Shown here piece after piece: positions 1 to 7,254 of a stretch of 64,000 nucleotides of DNA. The stretch is from an uncultured Dorea sp. GTDB taxonomy: Bacteria; Bacillota_A; Clostridia; Lachnospirales; Lachnospiraceae. The stretch lies in assembly GCA_910578865.1 (NCBI GenBank), contig CAJTRM010000015.1:1-64000 (forward strand). The letters are read 5' to 3'. Numbering within the stretch: position 1 is the stretch's first letter; each line of letters begins with the position of its first letter. The notes under the pieces are model-generated. The model was given only the letters and a program-made list of their open reading frames with translations. It made no database searches and was not told where the DNA came from. Both the position numbers and the translations under genes were made by a program.

Positions 1-2
1 AA

Positions 3-34
3 GCGGATTAAGCAGGCGCAGCTGCATAATCCGC
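3..34. other. Hairpin at the window start
   Basis: GCGGATTA (3-10) pairs with TAATCCGC (27-34), and GCAG (12-15) pairs with CTGC (22-25), giving an almost continuous 12-bp stem. No T-run follows on the plus strand. It may be the end of an upstream transcript or part of the structured segment that follows. The frame open from base 1 to the TGA at 136-138 could in principle be the end of an upstream gene, but its translation looks unlike any family I know. Confidence 0.4.
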
Positions 35-53
35 AGCAACTATTAACAAAAAA

Positions 54-284
54 CAGGAGATATCTTGAAGGAGTCTTTTGGAACTTCAAGGTTCGGGTTA
101 TCTGCGGCACCTCCTTGTTGGCAGTGCAGAAGCATTGATCCACGATTTAGGACAGCAGAACCCACGGCGGACCATTGACCTGTAGGTAACCAATCCACGA
201 ATAACGGAATGGCCAAATGCCGGGAACTGTTAAACAAAGGGCTTCTCCAAGATATCTCCTGAGAACAAATGTGGGCTTTGTCAG
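54..284 (+). ncRNA. Candidate structured non-coding RNA, unidentified
   Basis: A perfect 14-bp pairing joins CAGGAGATATCTTG (54-67) to CAAGATATCTCCTG (248-261) and encloses about 180 nt. Inside lie smaller helices: CTTGAAG (64-70) can instead pair with CTTCAAG (84-90), and a hairpin around 168-200 has ACC/GGT and ATTG/CAAT arms. A further CTGA..TCAG hairpin follows at 259-284. No convincing protein is encoded on either strand; the 64-codon minus frame is lost inside the fold. A long closing stem on a roughly 210-nt element resembles the layout of 6S-like or raiA-type RNAs, but I cannot assign it. The strand is a guess from the downstream gene. Confidence 0.5.
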
Positions 285-307
285 AGGTTCGGGAAAAAGT
301 TTATAAT
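278..307 (+). promoter_or_regulatory. Probable sigma-A promoter of the polyol operon
   Basis: TTGTCA at 278-283 is followed by an 18-nt spacer and a consensus TATAAT at 302-307. Transcription would start near 314, leaving a leader of about 46 nt before the permease. A TTGACA at 324-329 has no suitable -10, because that position falls on the ribosome site. Confidence 0.5.
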
Positions 308-359
308 TTTCAAAAATTACCTCTTGACAAAAGTCACTTCATAACGGAGGTAGGCAATC

Positions 360-1343
360 ATGAAAAAAATAGTAGATTTCTTTAAATCGACTGCGGGAAT
401 GGTACTGATCGTAACGATTCTTGCAGGTATCGTAGTACATATTATGACAGGAAATTTCTGGACAGCATATAATATCAGTACTTTGACAAGAGCAGCTTCT
501 TTTATTATCATCGTCAGCTTTGGACAGACCCTTGTGTTATTGACAGGAGGTATTGATCTTTCCGTTGCAGCAGTCGGCTCGGTGTCCAGTATGGCAGCGG
601 CAAAGCTAATGATTGAGCAGGGAATGAATCCATGGATCTCAATTCTTATTTCCTGTATCGTCGGATTATTATTGGGTATGGTAAATGGTCTTTTTATCGC
701 ATACCTGAGACTGACCCCATTTATTGTAACGCTGGCAACAGGCGAGATTTATAAAGGGATTGTATATATCGTAACCAAAGGTACCCCCATCGTCGGGGTT
801 CCGGAAGAAGCACAGTTTCTTGCCAATGGAGTTCTGGGAGGATTCCTTCCGACGATTGTAATCATCATGTTAGTAATCTGTATCATACTTGCGGTTATGC
901 TCCGCTATACCAAGTTCGGACGGCATGTTTATGCACTAGGCGGTAATAGAAATTGTGCCAAGATCGTAGGTATTAAGACGGAAAGAGTAGAAGTGCTGGT
1001 ATATTGTTTGAGTGGTCTGCTGGCGGCAGTTGCAGGAGTTATGATGACTTGTAAGCTGGCTTCTTTCCAGGCTTCTATCGGAGCGAACTGGGTAAACCCG
1101 ACGATTTCAGCTTCTGTACTTGGAGGCACATCTATGACCGGCGGTATCGGAGGGGTCGTAGGTACTGTTATTGGTGGTTTGCTCAACAGTACGGTTTCCA
1201 CATCCATTACGCTGCTTCGGGTATCTTCTTACTGGGAGACGGTCGTTACCGGCGGAGTTGTGCTTGTAGCTGTAACAATTGATGCGGTGAAAGAAAATCC
1301 GGTTATGAGAGATAAAGTCGCCCGTATTTTCAAGCGTAAATAG
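360..1343 (+). CDS. Sugar ABC transporter permease, RbsC type
   Basis: Inner-membrane permease of a ribose/galactose-type sugar importer (BPD_transp_2 family), 327 aa, the usual length. It is hydrophobic throughout and carries the family signature LTGGIDLSV near residues 60-68 and a conserved Gly-rich stretch near residue 255 (LGGTSMTGG). A GGAGG at 346-350 supports the ATG. The matching binding protein and ATPase are not in the window and presumably lie upstream. The next genes are transketolase, a kinase and a polyol dehydrogenase, so the substrate is probably a sugar alcohol or pentose rather than ribose. The substrate is inferred. Confidence 0.85.
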   Translation: MKKIVDFFKSTAGMVLIVTILAGIVVHIMTGNFWTAYNISTLTRAASFIIIVSFGQTLVLLTGGIDLSVAAVGSVSSMAAAKLMIEQGMNPWISILISCIVGLLLGMVNGLFIAYLRLTPFIVTLATGEIYKGIVYIVTKGTPIVGVPEEAQFLANGVLGGFLPTIVIIMLVICIILAVMLRYTKFGRHVYALGGNRNCAKIVGIKTERVEVLVYCLSGLLAAVAGVMMTCKLASFQASIGANWVNPTISASVLGGTSMTGGIGGVVGTVIGGLLNSTVSTSITLLRVSSYWETVVTGGVVLVAVTIDAVKENPVMRDKVARIFKRK

Positions 1344-1371
1344 ATCGGTAAAAGTATAAAGGAGAAAAATT

Positions 1372-2199
1372 ATGGAAAATTTGAAGGCACTGGCTTATGA
1401 GTTGAGAGAAGATACCATCGACATTATCATGTCCGGGAAGGCGGGCCATATCGGCGGCGATATGAGTGTGATGGAGATTTTGACAGAACTTTATTTTGAC
1501 CAAATGAATGTAAGCCCTGAAAATATGGATGATCCGGACCGCGATAAATTTGTGATGAGTAAAGGGCATTCGGTAGAAGCATACTATGCGGTTCTTGCAA
1601 AAAAGGGTTTTTTAGACAGAGAGGACCTGATTGCAAATTTCAGCAAGTTTGGTTCTAAATATATCGGACATCCAAATAATAAGCTCCCGGGAATTGAAAT
1701 GAACTCAGGCTCTTTGGGACATGGTCTTCCGGTTTGTACAGGTATGGCGCTTGCAGGAAAGATGAACGGCCAGGACTACAGAGTATATACCGTGATGGGA
1801 GACGGGGAGCTGGCGGAAGGCTCTGTATGGGAAGGGGCTATGGCGGCAAGCCATTATAAGCTTGACAATCTGTGTGCTGTTGTAGACAGAAATCGTCTCC
1901 AGATCTCCGGCAATACCGAGGATGTTATGTCTCAGGATGACCTCCATGAGAGATTTGCTTCTTTCGGCTGGTATGTGATCGATGTAGAAGATGGCAATGA
2001 CATTGATCAGCTAAAGGAGGCTTTTGAAAAAGCGAAAACGGTAAAAGGCAGACCGAGTGTACTTATTGCGAATACCGTCAAGGGAAAAGGCTCTTCTGTG
2101 ATGGAGGATCAGGCAAACTGGCATCATAAAGTTCCAAACGAGGAGGAACTGGCTCAGATCAGAAAAGATCTGAAAGAGAGAAAGGAGGCTGCAAGATAA
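1372..2199 (+). CDS. Transketolase, N-terminal subunit
   Basis: Thiamine-diphosphate-binding half of a split transketolase, which moves two-carbon units between ketoses and aldoses in the pentose phosphate pathway. At 275 aa it covers only the N-terminal (PP) domain, as is normal for the two-gene form in Firmicutes. The cofactor motif is visible: GDGELAEG at 143-150 followed by the Asn-containing VDRNRLQISG at 171-180. Conserved GHIGGD (25-30) and SKGHS (63-67) lie near the active site. It shares one base with the next gene (TAATG), implying translational coupling of the two subunits. Confidence 0.92.
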   Translation: MENLKALAYELREDTIDIIMSGKAGHIGGDMSVMEILTELYFDQMNVSPENMDDPDRDKFVMSKGHSVEAYYAVLAKKGFLDREDLIANFSKFGSKYIGHPNNKLPGIEMNSGSLGHGLPVCTGMALAGKMNGQDYRVYTVMGDGELAEGSVWEGAMAASHYKLDNLCAVVDRNRLQISGNTEDVMSQDDLHERFASFGWYVIDVEDGNDIDQLKEAFEKAKTVKGRPSVLIANTVKGKGSSVMEDQANWHHKVPNEEELAQIRKDLKERKEAAR

Positions 2200-3128
2200 T
2201 GGGTAAGATTGCAAATAAACAGGTTATCTGCGACGTATTAGTAGAAGCAGGAAAAACGGATAAGGATATCGTGGCTTTATGCAGCGATTCCAGAGGGAGC
2301 GCATCCTTTACTGCATTTGCAAAGGAACTTCCGGAGCAATTTGTGGAGACGGGAATTGCAGAGCAGAACCTGGTAAGTATTTCCGCGGGTCTTGCAAAAT
2401 GCGGAAAGAAACCGTACGCAGCATCCCCGGCGTGTTTCTTGTCCACAAGAAGCTATGAGCAGTGCAAGGTAGACGTAGCATACTCCAATACAAATGTAAA
2501 GCTTATTGGCATATCCGGGGGGATCAGTTACGGAGCGCTTGGAATGAGCCATCATTCCGCGCAGGATATTGCCGCCATGTGTGCAGTTCCCAACATGAGA
2601 GTGTATCTTCCAAGTGACAGACTGCAGACAGAATATCTCATGAAAGAATTGATCCGGGATGAAAAACCGGCATACATCCGTGTGGGGAGAAATGCAGTGG
2701 ACGATGTGTACGAAGAAGGAAAGGTACCATTTGAGATGGACAAAGCAACGGTGGTATGTGAAGGAACAGATGTAGCCATCATTGCGTGCGGCGAGATGGT
2801 AAAGCCTTCCGTAGACGCGGCAGCAATTTTGAAAGACAAAGGGATCAGCGCCACAGTTGTGGATATGTACTGTGTAAAGCCTCTGGATGAGGAAGCGGTC
2901 ATAAAAGCAGCAGAGAATGCAAAGGCAGTCATTACCGTAGAGGAGCACGCGCCGTACGGCGGCCTTGGTTCGATGGTGAGCCAGATGGTAGGAAGTAATT
3001 GTCCGAAGAGAGTAGTCAATATTGCGCTTCCGGACGCGCCGGTGATCACGGGAACTTCAAAGGAAGTGTTTGAATACTACGGAATGACCGGAGAAGGTAT
3101 CGCTGAGAAAGCAATGGAGTTGATTTAA
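2199..3128 (+). CDS. Transketolase, C-terminal subunit
   Basis: Second half of the split transketolase (309 aa): the pyrimidine-binding domain followed by the C-terminal transketolase domain. The ETGIAEQNLV motif near residue 50 contains the Glu that activates thiamine diphosphate in this family. It forms a complex with the product of the preceding gene, whose stop codon overlaps its ATG. A dedicated transketolase inside a transporter/kinase/dehydrogenase operon suggests that the operon produces a pentulose or tetrose phosphate. Confidence 0.92.
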   Translation: MGKIANKQVICDVLVEAGKTDKDIVALCSDSRGSASFTAFAKELPEQFVETGIAEQNLVSISAGLAKCGKKPYAASPACFLSTRSYEQCKVDVAYSNTNVKLIGISGGISYGALGMSHHSAQDIAAMCAVPNMRVYLPSDRLQTEYLMKELIRDEKPAYIRVGRNAVDDVYEEGKVPFEMDKATVVCEGTDVAIIACGEMVKPSVDAAAILKDKGISATVVDMYCVKPLDEEAVIKAAENAKAVITVEEHAPYGGLGSMVSQMVGSNCPKRVVNIALPDAPVITGTSKEVFEYYGMTGEGIAEKAMELI

Positions 3129-4610
3129 ATGTCAGAGAAATATATCATCAGTATTGATCAGAGCACACAAGGGACAAAGGCGCTGCTTTTTGATGAAAGC
3201 GGCAGTCTGATCAAACGTACGGATCAGTCACATGAACAGATTATCAATGAAAAAGGATGGGTCTCCCATGACCCATCCGAGATCTATCGGAATACGATAG
3301 AAGTTGTAAAGCATCTGATCGAAGAAGCCGGCATTGCGAAAGAAAAAATAGCAGGCGTAGGGATCAGCAATCAGAGAGAAACTTCCCTGGCATGGGATAA
3401 GAACACAGGGGAACCGCTGGGACAGGCGATCGTATGGCAGTGTTCCAGGGCGGCGGATATCTGTGAACGGGTGGAGAAACAGGGGCAGGCGGAAAATATC
3501 CGCAGAAAGACAGGAATGAATCTGTCACCGTATTTTCCGGCGTCTAAGATCGCGTGGATTCTGGAAAATGTGGAAGGTGCAAAAGAAAAGTCTGATAAGG
3601 GAGAAATCTGTCACGGCACCATTGACAGCTGGCTGATTTATAAACTGACCGGTGGGCAGGCATATAAAACCGATTTCTCAAATGCATCAAGAACGCAGCT
3701 TTTTAATATTTTTGAGTTAAAATGGGATGAGGAAATCTGTGCACTGTTTGGTGTTGATGTAAACAATCTTGCCGAAGTATGTGATTCGGACTCGAATTTT
3801 GGCAATACAGATTTTGAAGGATTCCTTCCGCATCCGGTTCCGATTCACGGAGTGCTTGGTGATTCTCATGGCTCGTTGTTTGGCCAGGGCTGCCTGAAAC
3901 CCGGAATGATCAAATCTACCTATGGAACAGGTTCTTCCATTATGATGAATATCGGAGAAGAACCGGTATTAAGTACCCATGGGGTTGTCACTTCTCTTGC
4001 GTGGAGTATGGGCGGAAAAGTAAATTATGTGTTAGAAGGGAATCTGAATTATACGGGAGCAGTCATTACGTGGCTGAAGGATGACTTGAAATTGATCCAG
4101 TCTCCGGGAGAGACGGGGGCATTGGCAGAGGCGGCCGTGCAGGACGATTCTTTGTATCTGGTTCCGGCATTTTCCGGACTTGGAGCCCCTTATTGGGACA
4201 GTTATGCATCGGCGGCCATCGTAGGTATGACAAGAACAACAGGCAGGGCAGAGATCGTAAGGGCAGGCGTAGAGTGTATTGCCTATCAGATCACAGACAT
4301 TGTGAAAGCGATGAGTGAGGATGCCGGCATCACGGTAGAAGAGCTGCGTGTAGACGGCGGACCTACAAAGAATACATATCTTATGCAGTTCCAAAGTGAT
4401 ATGGCAGAGGCGGATGTGCGGATACCGGATTCGGAGGAGCTATCGGGAATCGGGCCTGCGTATGCCGCAGGTCTTGCACTGAAGATCTGGGATGATACAA
4501 TTTTTGATAAATTAAATCGTACCGCTTATGAGGCAAAGATGACAAAAGAAGTCCGGGACAAAAAGTATAACGGATGGAAACATGCGGTAAAAATGGTTTT
4601 AACAAAATGA
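3129..4610 (+). CDS. FGGY-family carbohydrate kinase, glycerol-kinase-like
   Basis: ATP-dependent sugar or polyol kinase of the FGGY family, 493 aa. Overall it reads most like GlpK: IVWQCSRAADICE near residue 102, SNASRTQLFNIF near 185, LGDSHGSLFGQG near 245 (containing the likely catalytic Asp), and FSGLGAPYWDSYA near 347. The N-terminal phosphate-binding motif is DQSTQGTK rather than the DQGTTSSR of true glycerol kinases. That change, and the transketolase and dehydrogenase neighbours, suggest a substrate such as a ketose derived from a sugar alcohol. The start directly follows the transketolase stop. Family certain; substrate unknown. Confidence 0.85.
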   Translation: MSEKYIISIDQSTQGTKALLFDESGSLIKRTDQSHEQIINEKGWVSHDPSEIYRNTIEVVKHLIEEAGIAKEKIAGVGISNQRETSLAWDKNTGEPLGQAIVWQCSRAADICERVEKQGQAENIRRKTGMNLSPYFPASKIAWILENVEGAKEKSDKGEICHGTIDSWLIYKLTGGQAYKTDFSNASRTQLFNIFELKWDEEICALFGVDVNNLAEVCDSDSNFGNTDFEGFLPHPVPIHGVLGDSHGSLFGQGCLKPGMIKSTYGTGSSIMMNIGEEPVLSTHGVVTSLAWSMGGKVNYVLEGNLNYTGAVITWLKDDLKLIQSPGETGALAEAAVQDDSLYLVPAFSGLGAPYWDSYASAAIVGMTRTTGRAEIVRAGVECIAYQITDIVKAMSEDAGITVEELRVDGGPTKNTYLMQFQSDMAEADVRIPDSEELSGIGPAYAAGLALKIWDDTIFDKLNRTAYEAKMTKEVRDKKYNGWKHAVKMVLTK

Positions 4611-4638
4611 GATGTTTTAAGAAAAGAGGTAAGTAATC

Positions 4639-5685
4639 ATGGAAGGAAAAATGAAAGTTTGTGTGTTGACGGGTAAACAGAAGCTGGAGTGGGTAGAGCG
4701 TGATATTCCGCAGCCGGGCAAGGGCGAACTTCAGATCAAACTGGAGTATGTGGGAGTATGTGGTTCTGACCTTCACTTTTATCAGGAGGGGCAGCTTGCA
4801 AACTGGACGCTGGACGGTCCGCTTGCTCTCGGCCATGAGCCGGGCGGTGTGGTATCCGCGATCGGCGAAGGTGTAGAGGGATTTGAGATTGGAGATAAGG
4901 TATCGATCGAGCCGGCAGTTCCATGCGGGAAATGCGAGGATTGCCGTAAAGGAAATTACAATCTGTGCAAGGATATTAAGATGCTTGCCATCCCTCATGA
5001 AAGAGACGGTGTGAATGCAGAATATTGTGTACATGACGCTTCAATGTGTTACAAGCTTCCGGAAAACATGAGTACATTGGAAGGTGCAATGATTGAGCCG
5101 CTTGCGGTAGGAATGCACGGCGTTGCCTTGTCCAACGCTCAGGTCGGGCAGAATGCCATTGTTCTTGGAAGCGGATGTATCGGACTTTGTACAGTTATGG
5201 CGTTAAAGGCACGGGGAGTCAGCGAGATTTATGTGGCGGACGTTATGGACAAACGTTTGGAAAAGGCATTAGAAGTGGGCGCTGCAAGAGTATTTAATAG
5301 TACAAGAGAAAGTATTGAAGATTTTGCGAAAACGCTGCCGGGCGGCGGGGCAGATCTTGTTTATGAGTGCGCCGGAAACAAAATTACTACATTGCAGACG
5401 TGCCGTTTGATCAGGCGTGCCGGTAAAGTAACGCTGACCGGTGTATCTCCGGATCCGGTCCTGGAACTTGACATTGCTACCTTAAATGCAATGGAGGGAA
5501 CGATCTATTCTGTATATCGTTACAGAAATCTGTGGCCGCAGGCAATTCAGGCAGTATCTTCAGGGCTGATTCCGGTAAAAGATATTGTTTCTCACGAATT
5601 CCCGTTTGATCAGTGTATTGAGGGGATCCAATATAGTCTGGAACATAAAGATGAAGTGATCAAATCTGTGATTAAGATGGTATAA
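4639..5685 (+). CDS. Zinc-dependent polyol dehydrogenase (MDR family)
   Basis: Medium-chain dehydrogenase of the sorbitol/xylitol dehydrogenase group, 348 aa, expected to oxidise a sugar alcohol to a ketose with NAD. Catalytic zinc ligands are visible in GVCGSDLHFYQ (Cys near 40) and LGHEPGG (His-Glu near 67). Four cysteines of the structural zinc site are in PCGKCEDCRKGNYNLC near 97-110. The Rossmann fold has GSGCIGL near 176. A GAGG precedes the ATG; an in-frame ATG 12 bases downstream is possible. It probably acts before the FGGY kinase in the same operon. Confidence 0.87.
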   Translation: MEGKMKVCVLTGKQKLEWVERDIPQPGKGELQIKLEYVGVCGSDLHFYQEGQLANWTLDGPLALGHEPGGVVSAIGEGVEGFEIGDKVSIEPAVPCGKCEDCRKGNYNLCKDIKMLAIPHERDGVNAEYCVHDASMCYKLPENMSTLEGAMIEPLAVGMHGVALSNAQVGQNAIVLGSGCIGLCTVMALKARGVSEIYVADVMDKRLEKALEVGAARVFNSTRESIEDFAKTLPGGGADLVYECAGNKITTLQTCRLIRRAGKVTLTGVSPDPVLELDIATLNAMEGTIYSVYRYRNLWPQAIQAVSSGLIPVKDIVSHEFPFDQCIEGIQYSLEHKDEVIKSVIKMV

Positions 5686-5738
5686 AGATCACGCACCGGT
5701 TATGGTATAAGGAGAGAATTCGCTCTTACTTTATACGG

Positions 5739-5772
5739 GGGACAGCTATTTCCTGTAAGGAGGGGCTGTCCC
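5739..5772 (+). terminator. Hairpin after the polyol operon, possible terminator
   Basis: GGGACAGC (5739-5746) pairs with GCTGTCCC (5765-5772), with an inner TCCT/AGGA helix in the loop. The following bases are only mildly T-rich, so termination would be weak. It separates the polyol operon from the lipoprotein gene. Confidence 0.45.
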
Positions 5773-5808
5773 TGTTATGATTCGGAGGGTAGAAAAGGGA
5801 CGAATATT

Positions 5809-6624
5809 ATGAAGAAGATATTTGGAATATTAGGTGTGCTGCTTGCCGTTTCCTGTGCGGGATGTGCGGGCACAGGCCCAAAGAAGCTGTCAAATGAATA
5901 TGTAACCGTGGAGAATTATCAGGGAGTTGAGATAGAAAAAGCAGAGGTTTCGGAAGTAAAAGAAGAAGATATCGATAAAGTAGTGGCCCACATGATGGCA
6001 GGATATACGGCTCAGCATGGTCTTCCGGAAGATACGCCGATTACGGATGAGATCGTGCGGGACACAATGTCTGACACAGCAGAAACGGTAGAAGAATATA
6101 GAAATGAATTAAAGAAGCAGATCAGGATAACGAAGGAAGAATCCGCACGCGAAGAGGAGGAGCTTCGAGTGTGGGAAAAAGTCATGGATCACAGTGATGT
6201 AAAAAAATATCCGGACGACCGGCTGAAGGAAGTAAAGCAAGGACTTGTGGAATTGTATGAGGGATATGCAGCAGAAGCAAAGATGGAGTACGAAGCATAT
6301 CTGGAGGCAATTAGATTGACGGATGAAGATCTTGATGAAGCGGCGAAAGCCAGTTTAAAGCAGGAGCTGGTGGCAGACCTGATCGCAGAAACATTTGGAT
6401 TAAAGCCTGCGGAGAGTGATTTTCAGGCAGCACTGGAGGAATATGCAGAAGAATATAAATTTGCGAATGTAGAGCTTCTTTTAAAAGCTGTCCCGGAAAA
6501 AGAGATGAGGGAAATGGTGATCCGGGATCGGGTAAAAGCATGGCTGACGGACCGGTGCACATATACATATGAAGAAGCCGAAGATGAAGAAAAGGCAGAG
6601 AAAGAGGAGAAAAATGGACAATAG
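5809..6624 (+). CDS. Trigger-factor-like lipoprotein without a PPIase domain
   Basis: Putative lipoprotein of 271 aa. A Lys start and hydrophobic stretch (residues 4-15) end in SCAGC, either Cys of which could be lipidated. From residue 30 the sequence resembles the SurA-like chaperone arm of trigger factor (VENYQGVEIEKAEVSEV, then long charged helices), but no FKBP-type isomerase domain is present and the protein is about 40% shorter than trigger factor. The C-terminus is a very acidic and basic tail. It may be an extracytoplasmic folding helper, which is inference. Its end overlaps the next gene by 11 bases. Confidence 0.6.
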   Translation: MKKIFGILGVLLAVSCAGCAGTGPKKLSNEYVTVENYQGVEIEKAEVSEVKEEDIDKVVAHMMAGYTAQHGLPEDTPITDEIVRDTMSDTAETVEEYRNELKKQIRITKEESAREEEELRVWEKVMDHSDVKKYPDDRLKEVKQGLVELYEGYAAEAKMEYEAYLEAIRLTDEDLDEAAKASLKQELVADLIAETFGLKPAESDFQAALEEYAEEYKFANVELLLKAVPEKEMREMVIRDRVKAWLTDRCTYTYEEAEDEEKAEKEEKNGQ

Positions 6625-7102
6625 ACAGTTGATTATGAAAATGACGGAGTACTATGCAGGACGACCCGGCCAAATCCAACATTTTATGAAAGTGTATGCT
6701 TATGCCAGGCTGATCGGCGAGGTGGAGCATCTTTCCGGGACAGAGCAGTATATACTGGAGGCAGCTGCCATCGTACATGATATCGGAATAAAAGTAAGCG
6801 AAGAAAAATACGGGGACAGCATCGGTCCACACCAGGAAAAGGAGGGGCCTGAGATTGCAGAAAAAATGCTGACAGAGCTGGGGTATGACGAGACGGTCAT
6901 CCAGAGGGTCTCGTATCTGGTGGGGCATCATCACACCTACCATAATATAGACGGGCTGGATTATCAGATTCTGGTGGAGGCAGATTTTCTTGTAAATTTG
7001 TTTGAGCATGGAGTGTCTGAAAAAGCGGTGAAGACAGCCCTTGAGAAGATATTTAAGACCAATACGGGAAAAGCCCTGTGCAGTGCAATGTTTGCAGTGT
7101 GA
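6614..7102 (+). CDS. HD-domain phosphohydrolase-like protein
   Basis: Small HD-superfamily protein of 162 aa. The metal-binding pattern is His near residue 24 (QHFMKVYAYA), VHDIG near 54-58, then GHHHTYHN near 100 and a later Asp in EADFLVNL. Such proteins hydrolyse phosphate esters or nucleotides; the substrate here is unknown. The start was placed at the ATG at 6614, preceded by GAGGAG inside the end of the lipoprotein gene. The longer frame would add 15 basic residues that simply read the lipoprotein tail out of frame. Confidence 0.75.
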   Translation: MDNRQLIMKMTEYYAGRPGQIQHFMKVYAYARLIGEVEHLSGTEQYILEAAAIVHDIGIKVSEEKYGDSIGPHQEKEGPEIAEKMLTELGYDETVIQRVSYLVGHHHTYHNIDGLDYQILVEADFLVNLFEHGVSEKAVKTALEKIFKTNTGKALCSAMFAV

Positions 7103-7134
7103 TAGTTTTGTCCCGGAGGAAGACAGAAAAGGAA

Positions 7135-7254
7135 GTGCACTTGTGGCTGGGAGAAATTCTCCCCGTGATAAAAGCGGAGAGAGTGAGAAAACAGTTGATG
7201 AAAGACGGATATGAAGTTTACAATAAACATATAAAAACGGAGAAAAGAGGTTGA
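7135..7254 (+). CDS. Possible 39-aa peptide before dhaKL
   Basis: A GTG-initiated frame runs to a TGA directly before the dihydroxyacetone kinase ATG. A GGAGG lies at 7115-7119, about 15 bases before the GTG, which is longer than usual. The translation has protein-like composition (for example LWLGEILPVIKAERV and QLMKDGYEVYNKH) and stays open upstream to a TTG at 7108. I recognise no family. It could be a small regulator, a translational coupler or chance. Confidence 0.25.
   Translation: MHLWLGEILPVIKAERVRKQLMKDGYEVYNKHIKTEKRG

Noticed and set aside
43..237. 64-codon minus-strand frame near the window start
   Set aside because: It lies wholly inside the folded segment 54-284, has no ribosome site, and resembles no family; the base pairing explains the sequence better.
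324..329. TTGACA as the -35 of the permease promoter
   Set aside because: The matching -10 position would overlap the GGAGG ribosome site; the TTGTCA/TATAAT pair upstream is better placed.
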